A program made the translations under genes and the position numbers. Positions 52,133-61,902 of a stretch of 64,000 bases of DNA are shown piece by piece. The DNA is taken from contig NZ_AUEC01000013.1 of the NCBI RefSeq assembly GCF_000425785.1, positions 62,001 to 126,000 on the forward strand, read 5' to 3'. Each line of letters begins with the position of its first letter. The first letter of the stretch is position 1. Under the pieces are notes generated by a model. It ran no database searches, had not been told where the DNA came from, and saw only the letters and a program-made list of their open reading frames with translations. The stretch comes from Pseudomonas taiwanensis DSM 21245. GTDB taxonomy: Bacteria; Pseudomonadota; Gammaproteobacteria; Pseudomonadales; Pseudomonadaceae.

Positions 52133-52864
52133 TTAGCGAATGTCGATGCGGTAGCGGAAGTGCTGCGCATGGCCGCGTGAACGGCGCCACTCCAGAGGTT
52201 TGCCGGCGTAATCACGGGCCAGGCGCTCGATCACCACTACCGGGCTGTCGACCGGCAGTTGCAGCACGCGCGCATGCACCGCATCGACCGCTTCGGCGGT
52301 CAGGGTCTCTTCAGCGGAGGCGACGACCTGGCCGCATAGCGCCTCATAGATGGGGTAAAGCAGCGGGCCCTTCTGGTTGAGGTCGACCTCCAGCAAGGGC
52401 TGGAAGGTCTGGCGTGGCAACCAGATTTCTTCGGCCAGCACCGGCTGGGCCCCCAGCAGACGGGTACGGATGATACGGATGACTTCGGCCTCGGTCGGCA
52501 GTCCAAGCGCTTGGGCCACAGCGGAAGGCGCCAGGACCGGCTCGATGGACAGAATTCGGCTTTCCGGCATCACCCGTTCGCCACTGACGGTTTCGAAGCG
52601 GAAGAATCGGAACAGCGAGGACTGGAACTGTGGGCGGCGGATGAAGGTACCCCGGCCCTGCTGGCGTTCCAGCACGCCTTCGGCCACCAGCGCATCGACG
52701 GCTTTGCGCACAGTGCCGACAGACATGTCGAACTCGGCCGACAACGCCGCTTCGGTGGGAATAGCCTCGCCTGGACGCCAGCGGTTGTTGGCGATCTGCT
52801 CCACGAGGTGGTCGCGCAGCAGTTGATAGCGGGGAAGTCGAGCATCACCGGACAGTGGGTGCAT
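52133..52864 (-). CDS. GntR-family regulator (HutC/UTRA type)
   Basis: 243 residues. HTH (about 12-75, YQLLRDHLVEQIANNRWRPG, AALSAEFDMSVGTVRKAVDA) and a UTRA domain (about 95-240). ATG 52864 has gagag upstream. First gene of the cluster with MFS transporter and amidohydrolase, so it probably senses the same substrate. An AT-rich quasi-palindrome at 52880-52900 lies at its promoter. Confidence 0.88.
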   Translation of the reverse strand: MHPLSGDARLPRYQLLRDHLVEQIANNRWRPGEAIPTEAALSAEFDMSVGTVRKAVDALVAEGVLERQQGRGTFIRRPQFQSSLFRFFRFETVSGERVMPESRILSIEPVLAPSAVAQALGLPTEAEVIRIIRTRLLGAQPVLAEEIWLPRQTFQPLLEVDLNQKGPLLYPIYEALCGQVVASAEETLTAEAVDAVHARVLQLPVDSPVVVIERLARDYAGKPLEWRRSRGHAQHFRYRIDIR

Positions 52865-52879
52865 GGGTCGCTCTCGTCT

Positions 52880-52900
52880 TGTTATATAAACATATATATG
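52880..52900. promoter_or_regulatory. AT-rich operator candidate upstream of the GntR gene
   Basis: ttatataaacatatatatg, an imperfect palindrome very unlike the GC-rich surroundings, about 18-38 bp upstream of the start codon. Could be operator and -10 region together. Confidence 0.35.
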
Positions 52901-53086
52901 AATTTTTCCGAGAGTATTCCCGGTGGGTGCTGGCATGTCAATCCTCCACCGGTCAGCTCTGGCCCGAGTCCGAAGCGTTGCTCAGCGAAGGTGAACTGGC
53001 GACGAAACAGCAGACACAGGCGACACAAGCGCCTGGGCTCCCTTATGCTCAGGCACCGGCAACTTCACCCTGACAAGGACGTGGCA

Positions 53087-54265
53087 ATGCTCGCCGCCCT
53101 CAAGCGCTACCCCACTGCCGTACGCCTGCTACTCAGCACCACCTTCACCCTGACCGTGGCCCGCGCCCTCACCCTGCCCTACCTGGTGGTCTACCTGGCG
53201 CACACCTTCCACCTGTCGATCAGCCATATCGGCCTGCTGATCGGTGGCGCGCTGATCGTCGCTTCGCTGCTGAGCCTCTACGGCGGGCACCTGGTCGATA
53301 TCCTGCGCAACCATACGGTAGTCACCGCCAGCACCCTGGTATTCGCCCTCGCCTTCATCGGCGCCATCGCCAGCCGCTCGAGCGCACTGTTCTTCCTGTG
53401 CCTGGTGCTGATCAACCTAGCCTTGGCGGTGGTCGACATCGCCGCCAAGGCTGGCTTCTGTGCCCTGCTACCGGTGGACGAGCGGGCCGAGGTGTTCGCC
53501 ATCAAGTACACCTTGAGCAATGTGGGCTACGCTGCAGGACCGCTGCTCGGCGTAGCCTTGCTGGAATTCGACGATCACCTGCCGTTCCTGGCCTCGGCGC
53601 TGATTGGCCTGGGCATGAGCCTGGCCTACTGGCAGCTGGGCGACCGTGGATTGCAGACCCGAGACCCAAGCCCGGAGCGCAGCGGGTTCGCCCAGGTAGC
53701 CATGGGCCTGGCACGCGACCGCCGCCTGGTGTACTTCACCTTGGGGGGCGTGCTCAGCGCCGTGGTGTTCGGCCAGTTCACCGCCTACCTGTCACAGTAT
53801 CTGGTGGTGACCACGAGCGCTGAGCAGGCCGCACGCCTGGTTGGCTACCTGGTGACCACCAACGCCGTGACGGTGATCGCCCTGCAGTACCTGATCGGTC
53901 GGCGCATCAGCCGCCAGAACCTGATGTCGTGGCTGCTGGCCGGCATGGCGCTGTTCGTCGCTGGGCTGCTGGGGTTCGCGCTGGCCGGCTCGGTGCTGGC
54001 CTGGTGCCTGGCGATGCTGGTGTTCACTTTAGGCGAGATCATCGTGATACCGGCCGAGTACATGTTCATCGACCTGATCGCTCCCGAACATCTGCGCGGG
54101 GTCTATTACGGCGCGCAGAACCTGTCGAACCTGGGGGCGGCGCTGGGGCCTGTAATGGTGGGGTTTGCCCTGACGCATCTGTGGCCGGGGGCGATCTTCT
54201 ACCTGCTGGTGTTGTCGGTGATACTGGCGGGGGTGTTCTACGGGTTGGGTACCCGCCGTCATTGA
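53087..54265 (+). CDS. MFS transporter (MdtH-like)
   Basis: 392 residues, 11-12 helices. Drug-efflux type MFS protein with VARALTLPYLVVYLAHTF and LSLYGGHLVDIL (motif A variant), LVLINLALAVVDIAAKAGF. Resembles MdtH/YdgH-type exporters; substrate unknown. ATG 53087 has aagga seven bases upstream. Divergent from the GntR gene with about 220 bp between. Confidence 0.85.
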   Translation: MLAALKRYPTAVRLLLSTTFTLTVARALTLPYLVVYLAHTFHLSISHIGLLIGGALIVASLLSLYGGHLVDILRNHTVVTASTLVFALAFIGAIASRSSALFFLCLVLINLALAVVDIAAKAGFCALLPVDERAEVFAIKYTLSNVGYAAGPLLGVALLEFDDHLPFLASALIGLGMSLAYWQLGDRGLQTRDPSPERSGFAQVAMGLARDRRLVYFTLGGVLSAVVFGQFTAYLSQYLVVTTSAEQAARLVGYLVTTNAVTVIALQYLIGRRISRQNLMSWLLAGMALFVAGLLGFALAGSVLAWCLAMLVFTLGEIIVIPAEYMFIDLIAPEHLRGVYYGAQNLSNLGAALGPVMVGFALTHLWPGAIFYLLVLSVILAGVFYGLGTRRH

Positions 54266-54413
54266 TGTTGGCTGGACTGGCCCACTCGCGAGCGACCCCG
54301 CTCCTGCAGGGATATCATGCTGGGCTGCGACCATCGTCTGCACTGACGAAGCTGCACCTGCGTGCCAAACTGGTTGATCGGGACTGCGTTACCTTTTTCG
54401 CTCTGGAGTTTTC

Positions 54414-57400
54414 ATGTCGTTGTCCAGCGGGCTGATCGCTGTGGTCGCCCTGGCCTACATGGCCATCATGTTCGCTATCGCCTTCTATGGCGACCGCCGC
54501 AGCACACCGTTGCCGCCGCGGCTGCGTGCGTGGGTGTACAGCTTGTCGCTGGCCGTCTACTGCACCAGTTGGACCTTCTTCGGCGCAGTCGGCCAGGCCG
54601 CCGAGCAGCTCTGGGCGTTCCTGCCGATCTACCTGGGGCCGGTGCTGCTGCTGATCTTCGCGCCCTGGGTGCTGCAGAAGATGGTGCTGATCAGCAAGCA
54701 GCAGAACATCACCTCGATCGCCGACTTCATCGCCGCACGCTACGGCAAGTCCCAGAGCCTGGCGGTCGTGGTGGCGCTGATCTGCCTGGTTGGCGTGCTG
54801 CCCTATATCGCGCTGCAGCTCAAAGGCATCGTGCTGGGCGTCAACCTGCTGATCGGCGCCAACGCCGACGCCACCGGCACCCGCGTCCAGGACACCGCGC
54901 TGGTGGTATCGCTGGTGCTGGCGCTGTTCGCCATCGTCTTCGGTACCCGCAGTCTGGATGTGACCGAGCACCACCGTGGCATGGTGCTGGCGATTGCCTT
55001 CGAGTCGCTGGTCAAGTTGCTGGCATTTCTCGCCGTCGGCGTGTTCGTGGTGTTCAACCTGTACGACGGTTTCGACGACCTGTTCAGCCAGGCGCGCGAG
55101 TCGGTACACCTGAGCGACTACTGGCAGGAGACCATCAACTGGCCGTCCATGGTGGTGCAGACCGCCGTGGCGATGATGGCGATCATCTGCCTGCCGCGAC
55201 AGTTCCATGTGACCGTGGTGGAGAACATCGAGCCCCAGGACATGCGCCTGGCGCGCTGGGTGTTCCCAATGTACCTGGCGTTGGCGGCGCTGTTCGTGGT
55301 GCCGATTGCGCTGGCCGGGCAGATGCTGCTGCCGGGCACGGTGATTTCCGACTCCTTCGTCATCAGCCTGCCACTGGCCGAAGCCCACCCGAGCCTGGCC
55401 CTGCTGGCGTTCATCGGTGGCGCATCGGCCGCTACCGGCATGGTCATCGTCGAAGCCGTGGCACTGTCGACCATGGTCTCCAACGACATGCTGCTGCCCT
55501 GGCTGCTGCGCCGCACCAACGCCGAGCGGCCGTTCGAGGCGTTCCGCCATTGGATGCTGTCGGTACGCCGGGTGACCATCGTGGTCATCCTGCTGCTGGC
55601 CTATGTCAGCTACCGCTTGCTGGGCTCAACGGCGAGCCTGGCGACCATCGGCCAGATTGCCTTCGCCGCCGTCACCCAGTTGACCCCCGCCATGCTCGGC
55701 GCGCTGTACTGGAAGCAGGCCAACCGCCGTGGCGTGTTCGCCGGCCTGGCCGCAGGCATCTTCCTGTGGTTCTACACCCTGGTACTGCCCATTGCCGCTC
55801 ACAGCGTCGGCTGGTCGCTGGAGCTGTTCCCAGGCCTGGCCTGGCTGCATGGCAACCCGCTGAACCTGCCGATCACCCCGCTGACCCAAGGCGTAGTGCT
55901 GTCACTGGCGGGCAACTTCACATTGTTCGTCTGGGTGTCGATGCTGTCGCGCACCCGAGTCTCGGAACACTGGCAGGCCGGCCGCTTCATTGGCCAGCAG
56001 ACCAGCGCCCGCCCCAGCAGCAAGCCGCTGCTGGCGGTGCAGATCGACGACCTGCTCAACCTTGCCTCGCGCTTCGTTGGCGAGGAGCGTGCACGGCAGA
56101 GTTTCATCCGCTTCGCGTACCGCCAGGGCAAGGGCTTCAACCCCAACCAAAACGCCGACGGTGACTGGATCGAGCACACCGAACGCCTGTTGGCGGGTGT
56201 GCTGGGCACCTCCTCGACCCGGGCGGTGGTCAAGGCCGCCATCGAAGGCCGTGACATGCAACTCGAGGACGTCGTGCGCATCGCCGACGAAGCCAGCGAG
56301 GTGTTGCAATTCAACCGCGCTCTGCTGCAAGGGGCTATCGAAAACATCAACCAGGGCATCAGCGTGGTCGACCAGAACCTGCATCTGGTGGCCTGGAACC
56401 GCCGATACCTGGAACTGTTCAACTACCCCGACGGGCTGATCAGCGTGGGTCGGCCGATCGCCGACATCATCCGCTACAACGCCGAACGTGGCCTGTGCGG
56501 CCCGGGTGAGGCACAGGTGCATGTAGCCCGGCGTCTGCACTGGATGCGCCAGGGCCGAGCGCACTCCTCGGAGCGATTGTTCCCCAACGGCCGGGTGATC
56601 GAACTGATTGGCAACCCGATGCCCGGCGGCGGGTTCGTCATGAGCTTCACCGACATCACCCCGTTCCGCGAGGCCGAACAGGCGTTGCGCGATTCCAACG
56701 AAGGGCTGGAGCAACGGGTCGCCGAGCGCACCCAGGAACTCTCCAAACTGAACCAGGCACTGAGCGAAGCCAAGAGCCAGGCCGAAGCGGTCAGCCAGTC
56801 GAAAACACGCTTCCTGGCCGCGGTCAGCCATGACCTGATGCAACCGCTCAACGCCGCGCGACTGTTCTCCGCCGCCCTGTCGCAGCAGGCCGAGGGCATG
56901 AACGAAGAAGCACAGCAACTGGTGCAGCACATGGACAGCTCGCTGCGCTCGGCCGAAGAGCTGATCAGCGACCTGCTGGACATCTCGCGCCTGGAAAACG
57001 GCAAGATCACCCCGGACCCCAAGCCGTTCTACCTGAGCGAGTTGTTCGACACACTGGGCGCCGAGTTCAAGGTACTGGCCGCGGAAAAAGGGTTGGAATT
57101 CCGCCTGCGCGGCAGCCGCCTGCGGGTCGACAGCGACATGCGGCTGCTGCGCCGGGTGCTGCAGAACTTCCTGACCAACGCCCTGCGCTATGGCAAGAGC
57201 CCGATCCTGCTGGGTGTCAGGCGTCAGGGCGAGCGCCTGTGGCTGGAAGTCTGGGACCGCGGCCCGGGTATCGCCGACGACAAGTTGCAGGTGATCTTCC
57301 AAGAGTTCAAACGCCTGGACAGCCATCAGACCCGTGCCGAAAAGGGTCTGGGACTGGGGCTTGCGATCGCCGATGGCTTGTGTCGCGTCCTCGGGCACAC

Positions 57401-57890
57401 GCTGCAAGTGCGCTCGTGGCCTGGCAAGGGCACGGTGTTTCGTGTCAGCGTACCGATCGCCCGTCAGGCCGTGGCGGCCCCCGTGGCCCCTGCGGAACAG
57501 GCCAGCCAGCCGCTGGCCGGGTTGCAGGTGCTGTGCGTCGACAACGAAGACAGCATCCTGATCGGCATGAACAGCCTGCTCAGCCGCTGGGGCTGCCAGG
57601 TGTGGACGGCACGCAACCGCGCCGAATGCGAAGCGCTGCTGGCAAAGGGCATGCGCCCGCACCTGGCGCTGGTGGACTACCACCTGGACGATGGCGAAAC
57701 CGGTACCGAACTGATGGGCTGGCTACGCGCCCACTTGGGCGAGCCAGTGCCGGGGGTCGTGATCAGCGCCGACGGGCGCAACGAAACCATCGCCCAAGTG
57801 CATGCCGCCGGCCTCGACTACCTGGCCAAGCCGGTCAAGCCGGCAGCACTACGAGCCCTGCTCAACCGCCATCTGAGCCAGGTTCAGTAA
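54414..57890 (+). CDS. crbS: Transporter-linked hybrid histidine kinase, CrbS/MxtR-like
   Basis: 1158 residues. N-terminal sodium:solute-symporter domain of about 13 helices (1-510), a STAC-like linker, PAS domain (about 640-750), coiled coil (EGLEQRVAERTQELSKLNQA), histidine kinase with H-box AVSHDLMQPLNA (His806), ATPase boxes FLTNALRYG, DRGPGIAD and GLGLGLAI, and a C-terminal receiver with phospho-Asp in LALVDYHL and Lys in YLAKPVKP. CrbS/MxtR kinases act through the regulator CrbR to induce acs and actP on acetate; actP lies at the other end of the window. ATG 54414 has tggag upstream. Confidence 0.9.
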   Translation: MSLSSGLIAVVALAYMAIMFAIAFYGDRRSTPLPPRLRAWVYSLSLAVYCTSWTFFGAVGQAAEQLWAFLPIYLGPVLLLIFAPWVLQKMVLISKQQNITSIADFIAARYGKSQSLAVVVALICLVGVLPYIALQLKGIVLGVNLLIGANADATGTRVQDTALVVSLVLALFAIVFGTRSLDVTEHHRGMVLAIAFESLVKLLAFLAVGVFVVFNLYDGFDDLFSQARESVHLSDYWQETINWPSMVVQTAVAMMAIICLPRQFHVTVVENIEPQDMRLARWVFPMYLALAALFVVPIALAGQMLLPGTVISDSFVISLPLAEAHPSLALLAFIGGASAATGMVIVEAVALSTMVSNDMLLPWLLRRTNAERPFEAFRHWMLSVRRVTIVVILLLAYVSYRLLGSTASLATIGQIAFAAVTQLTPAMLGALYWKQANRRGVFAGLAAGIFLWFYTLVLPIAAHSVGWSLELFPGLAWLHGNPLNLPITPLTQGVVLSLAGNFTLFVWVSMLSRTRVSEHWQAGRFIGQQTSARPSSKPLLAVQIDDLLNLASRFVGEERARQSFIRFAYRQGKGFNPNQNADGDWIEHTERLLAGVLGTSSTRAVVKAAIEGRDMQLEDVVRIADEASEVLQFNRALLQGAIENINQGISVVDQNLHLVAWNRRYLELFNYPDGLISVGRPIADIIRYNAERGLCGPGEAQVHVARRLHWMRQGRAHSSERLFPNGRVIELIGNPMPGGGFVMSFTDITPFREAEQALRDSNEGLEQRVAERTQELSKLNQALSEAKSQAEAVSQSKTRFLAAVSHDLMQPLNAARLFSAALSQQAEGMNEEAQQLVQHMDSSLRSAEELISDLLDISRLENGKITPDPKPFYLSELFDTLGAEFKVLAAEKGLEFRLRGSRLRVDSDMRLLRRVLQNFLTNALRYGKSPILLGVRRQGERLWLEVWDRGPGIADDKLQVIFQEFKRLDSHQTRAEKGLGLGLAIADGLCRVLGHTLQVRSWPGKGTVFRVSVPIARQAVAAPVAPAEQASQPLAGLQVLCVDNEDSILIGMNSLLSRWGCQVWTARNRAECEALLAKGMRPHLALVDYHLDDGETGTELMGWLRAHLGEPVPGVVISADGRNETIAQVHAAGLDYLAKPVKPAALRALLNRHLSQVQ

Positions 57891-59361
57891 GCACCTCGTC
57901 CGCCAGGGCTTCGTCGGACAGCGCTCGCTCAAGGAGATCGGCGGGCAGGCTCTTGCTGGCCCGGGCGCCGAGCAGCTTGAGCTGTTCGCTACGGCTGACC
58001 AGGTTGCCGCGTCCTTCGCAGAGTTTGTTGCGCGCCGACGCGTAGGCCTTGTCGACCTGCTGCAGGCGGTTGCCCAATTCGTCCAGATCCTGGATGAACA
58101 ACACGAACTTGTCGTACAGCCAGCCGGCGCGCTCGGCGATTTCACGAGCGTTCTGGCCCTGACGTTCCTGCTTCCACAGGCTGTCGATCACCCGTAGCGT
58201 GGCGAGCAAGGTAGTCGGGCTGACGATCACGATCTGCCGGTCGAAGGCTTCCTGGAACAGGTTCGGCTCAGCCTGCAAGGCCGCCGAGAATGCTGCTTCG
58301 ATCGGCACGAACAGCAGCACGAAGTCCAGGCTGTGCAAGCCTTCGAGGCGGTTGTAATCCTTGCTCGACAGGCCTTTTACATGGCTACGCAGCGACTGTA
58401 CGTGCTGCTTGAGCGCGGCCTGGGCACGTTCGCTGTCGGTATCGCTGACGAATTGCTGGTAAGCCGTGAGGCTGACCTTTGCGTCGACCACTACCTGCTT
58501 ATCGCCGGGCAGCATGATCAACACATCGGGCTGGAAACGCTCGCCATCGGCACTGCGCAGACTGACCTGGGTCTGGTACTCGCGTCCCTTCTCCAGGCCG
58601 GCGTGCTCCAGTACCCGCTCCAGGATCAGCTCGCCCCAGTTACCCTGGGTCTTCTGGCCTTTGAGTGCCTGGGTCAGGTTGGTGGCTTCGTCGGACAGGC
58701 GCAGGTTGAGCTGTTGCAAGCGCTCCAGTTCCTTGCCCAGGGAGAAACGCTCGCGGGCTTCCTGCTGGTAGCTTTCCTCGACACGTTTCTCGAAGGCCTG
58801 GATGCGTTCTTTCAGTGGGTCGAGCAACTGCCCCAGATGCTGCTGGCTGGTCTGGGCGAAGCGCTGCTCACGCTCGTCGAAGATCTTGGTGGCAAGGTCG
58901 GCGAACTGAGCCCGCAGGGTATCGCGAGCTTCCTGCAGGTCATCAAGACGCTGCTGATGGCTTTCCTGTTGCTCACGCAGCTCGGCCTCCAGCCGTGCCG
59001 TCTGCGATTCCAGACGGCGCAGCTCGGCTTCGCGATTGGCACGCTCAAGGCTCCAGGCATGGGCCGCATCGCGGGCATTGTCGCGCTCGATCTGCAGCAA
59101 TTCGAGCTCACGGCCCTGGGCGGCCAACTGGGTTTGCTTGAGGGTGTTGGCTTCGCTGAGATCGCTGATTTCGTCACGGCTGGCATCGAGCTGGGCCTGC
59201 AAACCTTCCTGGGCTAGCCGCGCACTGGCAAGGCGTTCCTCCAGCAAGGCCTGCTCGCCCTGGCGGGCCCCCTGACGCCGCTGCAGTTGCATCACCCACC
59301 CCAGGCACGGCACCGCCCCCAACACCAACCCCAGCAGAATGCTGGTCAGATCCACTGCCAT
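57862..59361 (-). CDS. rmuC: DNA recombination protein RmuC
   Basis: 499 residues. One N-terminal membrane helix (SILLGLVLGAVPCLGWVM), a long coiled coil (about 30-190), then the RmuC nuclease-like domain (GNWGELILERVLEHAGL, PDVLIMLPGDKQVVVDAKVS, LLFVPIEAAFSAAL). RmuC limits inversions between short repeats. ATG 59361 chosen (MAVDLTSILLG). Its 3' end overlaps the crbS-like gene by 29 bp in convergent orientation. Confidence 0.93.
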   Translation of the reverse strand: MAVDLTSILLGLVLGAVPCLGWVMQLQRRQGARQGEQALLEERLASARLAQEGLQAQLDASRDEISDLSEANTLKQTQLAAQGRELELLQIERDNARDAAHAWSLERANREAELRRLESQTARLEAELREQQESHQQRLDDLQEARDTLRAQFADLATKIFDEREQRFAQTSQQHLGQLLDPLKERIQAFEKRVEESYQQEARERFSLGKELERLQQLNLRLSDEATNLTQALKGQKTQGNWGELILERVLEHAGLEKGREYQTQVSLRSADGERFQPDVLIMLPGDKQVVVDAKVSLTAYQQFVSDTDSERAQAALKQHVQSLRSHVKGLSSKDYNRLEGLHSLDFVLLFVPIEAAFSAALQAEPNLFQEAFDRQIVIVSPTTLLATLRVIDSLWKQERQGQNAREIAERAGWLYDKFVLFIQDLDELGNRLQQVDKAYASARNKLCEGRGNLVSRSEQLKLLGARASKSLPADLLERALSDEALADEVLTEPGSDGG

Positions 59362-59431
59362 GGTTTCCCCGATCCGTCTTGTGCACTTACTGCGCAGCTT
59401 ATCAGCCTGCTGAACATGGCGTCTGCCAGGC

Positions 59432-59851
59432 TCAATCCGGGAACCACTGCCGAAGCAGGCGACGGGCCTCTTGCGAGCCCTGCCCTGCTGCGAGCTCCAA
59501 CCAGTACCGGGCCTGATCCGGCTCGTTCGCCTGGCACAAGCGGGCGTACTCCAGTTGGGCACGGCGGTCGCCCGCCCGGGCCGCCTGGCGCAGCAACTCA
59601 TGGCCGATGCGCCGATCGCGGGCATTGCCGCAGTCGCGGCAGAGCATCTGCCCCAGACGGCTCTGCGCCACGACCACGCCCTGGCGCGCCGGTTGCTTGA
59701 GCAGGCGTCCGGCCAGGTGCTTGACCTGTGGCTTGTGCCCCAGGCGTGGGCTGTCCAGCAGCCAGAGGGCCACTTTCAGGGAAAAGCGTTTTGGGGAAGG
59801 CACTGACGTGGCGTCAGCGGTGCTGGCGAGGTGTTTACCGCGAAACTTCAT
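59432..59851 (-). CDS. Sel1-repeat protein (small)
   Basis: 139 residues. C-terminal two Sel1-like helical repeats (IGHELLRQAARAGDRRAQLE, QARYWLELAAGQGSQEARRL); the N-terminal third is basic and lacks a signal peptide. Sel1 repeats mediate protein contacts. Separated by 70 bp from rmuC on the same strand and possibly co-transcribed. Function unknown. Confidence 0.75.
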   Translation of the reverse strand: MKFRGKHLASTADATSVPSPKRFSLKVALWLLDSPRLGHKPQVKHLAGRLLKQPARQGVVVAQSRLGQMLCRDCGNARDRRIGHELLRQAARAGDRRAQLEYARLCQANEPDQARYWLELAAGQGSQEARRLLRQWFPD

Positions 59852-60800
59852 GACCCATGGAGAAGGCAGCTCGAAAGGCGCGCCACTCTACTCTTTTTTT
59901 TGCCCCATGACCTGTCGATTCATGGAGTATTGAAAAAAAATTTCGGTGTTCTTTTCTTGACGTTTCGAAGAAGTGACCCGTGGGTCGTTCACTGCCCGAC
60001 AATTGTCGGACAGTTCCACAAACTGCTGGCACGCCCGTCCTAGAGCAAGCGCTCGGGACAATCCACAATTCCTGTGGATAACTCGGTGGACAACCCTATT
60101 ACAGACCCCGCAAACCCCTATGAAATGGGGCTTTCGAACAAACTGACGATTTTTTCACCAGCAAAAATTAGTGTTTTTTTTCATTGACTTAAGGGGTCAG
60201 TCAAGGCATTGGCGAAGCCTTCCCGGGGTGTTAGTACGCTGTTACAAGGCCTGCCTCAATTGTGAACAAGTGCACCGTAAACCAGCAGTGACCTGCACGA
60301 AATTAGGACATCCGGGGAGATTGCTGGCACTTTCCCCCCCTTCACAGCCTGGAAAAGAAACGCCATACTGTGCGGCTCGCCTGATGAAAAGCAGCAACGC
60401 TTGCCAAGCGTGCTCGTTTACGTTAAGGTGCGCCTCGTTAGTACCAAGCTGAAAGTCAATTCTGGCCAAAATGTCCTTGCAGCCTTTCCTCTCCCGAGTG
60501 ATCGCTGCTGAAACCAGGACCGGCCCCCTCGATGATTCACTCGCCAGCCAAGGCTGCCCAAGCACGAATCACGCGACAGATTGATCAGGATTCCACTCCG
60601 ATGGCCTCGAACCTTGGCCCCGGTGTGCTGCCTGCCTTCTGAAGTACCTACCAGTCAGCCCAAGCGCAAACCTTTGATCGCGCCCCTCTGGCTGCCCTGT
60701 TCCAGTCAGGTTCATTCGTCCGTTAATAAAGGCGTCACTGGAACGTTTCTATCATGCACGGATCCTAACTTCCGTGTTTAAAGCAGGAACATCCAACAAT
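59852..60800. other. Long intergenic region without a recognised gene
   Basis: About 950 bp. I find no open frame with a start signal and family similarity. It contains an AT-rich segment with poly-T tracts (59885-60190), a DnaA-box match tgtggataa at 60073, an imperfect hairpin aaggcattggcgaagcctt (60206-60224), and the promoter region of the DUF3509 gene. Room for a small RNA exists, but none is recognised by eye. Confidence 0.5.
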
Positions 60801-61025
60801 ATGCATACTCATCCTCAAATTCAGGCTGCCATTGGCACCCTTTCCCAGGCCTTCTCGCCGTTGAAGTGCCTTATCGTTGCCCCCCGCAAGGGCAGCTTCA
60901 GCTTCACCCTGGTGGACGAACATGGCGTCGCCTGCCACACCGAGCGCCTGTACCCCGAGCAGTACAGCGCGTCGGAACCGCTGCAAGCGGTAATCGCCCG
61001 GACCCGTCAGTCGCTCACCGCGTGA
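60801..61025 (+). CDS. DUF3509 family small protein
   Basis: 74 residues beginning MHTHPQIQAAIGTLSQAF; the core SFTLVDEHGVACHTERLYPE and a C-terminal helix match the Pseudomonas-restricted DUF3509 family as I remember it. No signal peptide or membrane helix. ATG 60801 chosen, with caggaa about 12 bases upstream; an upstream TTG extension is unlikely. Function unknown. Confidence 0.7.
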   Translation: MHTHPQIQAAIGTLSQAFSPLKCLIVAPRKGSFSFTLVDEHGVACHTERLYPEQYSASEPLQAVIARTRQSLTA

Positions 61026-61273
61026 GCGGCGAATACTGCGGTATTCACCCCATCGATGATTGCGACATTTGCCTGCCTGATCGTTCTTGCTGTAATTGCC
61101 ACAGGGCATATGGCAAAGGACCTCAGGCAGCAAACGATTTAAAAACAGCCTTTTACGCCACGATTATCACACTACACTTCAACTCGAGCGGTACTTGCCG
61201 CTTCCGGCGGGCCTGATCATCCACCAGCTGCCAAGCTCCAGCGCCCGTCGGCCCTTAATTGCTCGAGGGCATC

Positions 61274-61756
61274 ATGGGTATCGCGGCGAATGAATTGTGT
61301 CAGTATGTGATCCGACCAACCTTGGTCTACCTCAACCGTCATTGCGCCAGTGCCGAGGCTTTGCTGCTGGGCATAGCCGCCAGCCAGTCGGCGCTCGGTT
61401 CGGCGCTGCATGACCGACGCGGTCATGGTCTGTACCGAATCGGCGAAAGCCGCCACCAAGCCCTTTGGGACCAGTTCCTGGCGCGTGATCCTGAACTGGC
61501 CAGCCTGGTACGGGGTCTGGCCAGCCAGCATGCCTTCCTGGGTGGTCCGCACCTGGAACTCACGGTCAACCTGCGTTACTCCACTGCCATCGCCTGGATG
61601 CTGATCGAAGAGCAGGCAACGCCGTTGCCAGCCGCTGACGATCTGCTCGGGTTGGCGCGCATCTGGCGGCAGATATTCCACCCCCAAGGTCGCCTGCGCG
61701 ACTTCACTCACGCTTGGCACACCTGCATAGATCAGAGATTGCCTCAAGCCTCCTGA
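61274..61756 (+). CDS. Conserved hypothetical protein (160 residues)
   Basis: MGIAANELCQYVIRPTLVYL begins a largely helical, soluble protein with LLLGIAASQSALGSALHDRR, then a glycine-poor middle and a C-terminal IFHPQGRLRDFTHAWHTCI. The first half resembles structural proteins reported for pseudomonad phage-like and housekeeping loci, but no phage gene is near. ATG 61274 has gaggg four bases upstream. The opposite strand also has a long open frame, less likely because it has no ribosome site. Confidence 0.65.
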   Translation: MGIAANELCQYVIRPTLVYLNRHCASAEALLLGIAASQSALGSALHDRRGHGLYRIGESRHQALWDQFLARDPELASLVRGLASQHAFLGGPHLELTVNLRYSTAIAWMLIEEQATPLPAADDLLGLARIWRQIFHPQGRLRDFTHAWHTCIDQRLPQAS

Positions 61757-61902
61757 GAAAGGCCTTACAGATTTACCGGAAAAAACGGAATTTTGGTCGG
61801 ATTGTCCTACAAAACCGCTCTATCTCCCGTGATTGAGGCTATAGCGCGGCGCGTGAATTGTTGGTAGCTTTCCGCCCCGGAGATACCAAGGAGTTTCTAA
61901 TA

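Noticed and set aside
60171..60452. 93-codon frame on the plus strand and overlapping minus frame
   Set aside because: No start signal, unusual composition and no domain similarity; both frames are probably chance.
61217..61747. 176-codon frame on the minus strand opposite the 160-residue gene
   Set aside because: Plus-strand gene has a ribosome site and protein-like helices; the minus frame is the GC-rich shadow.
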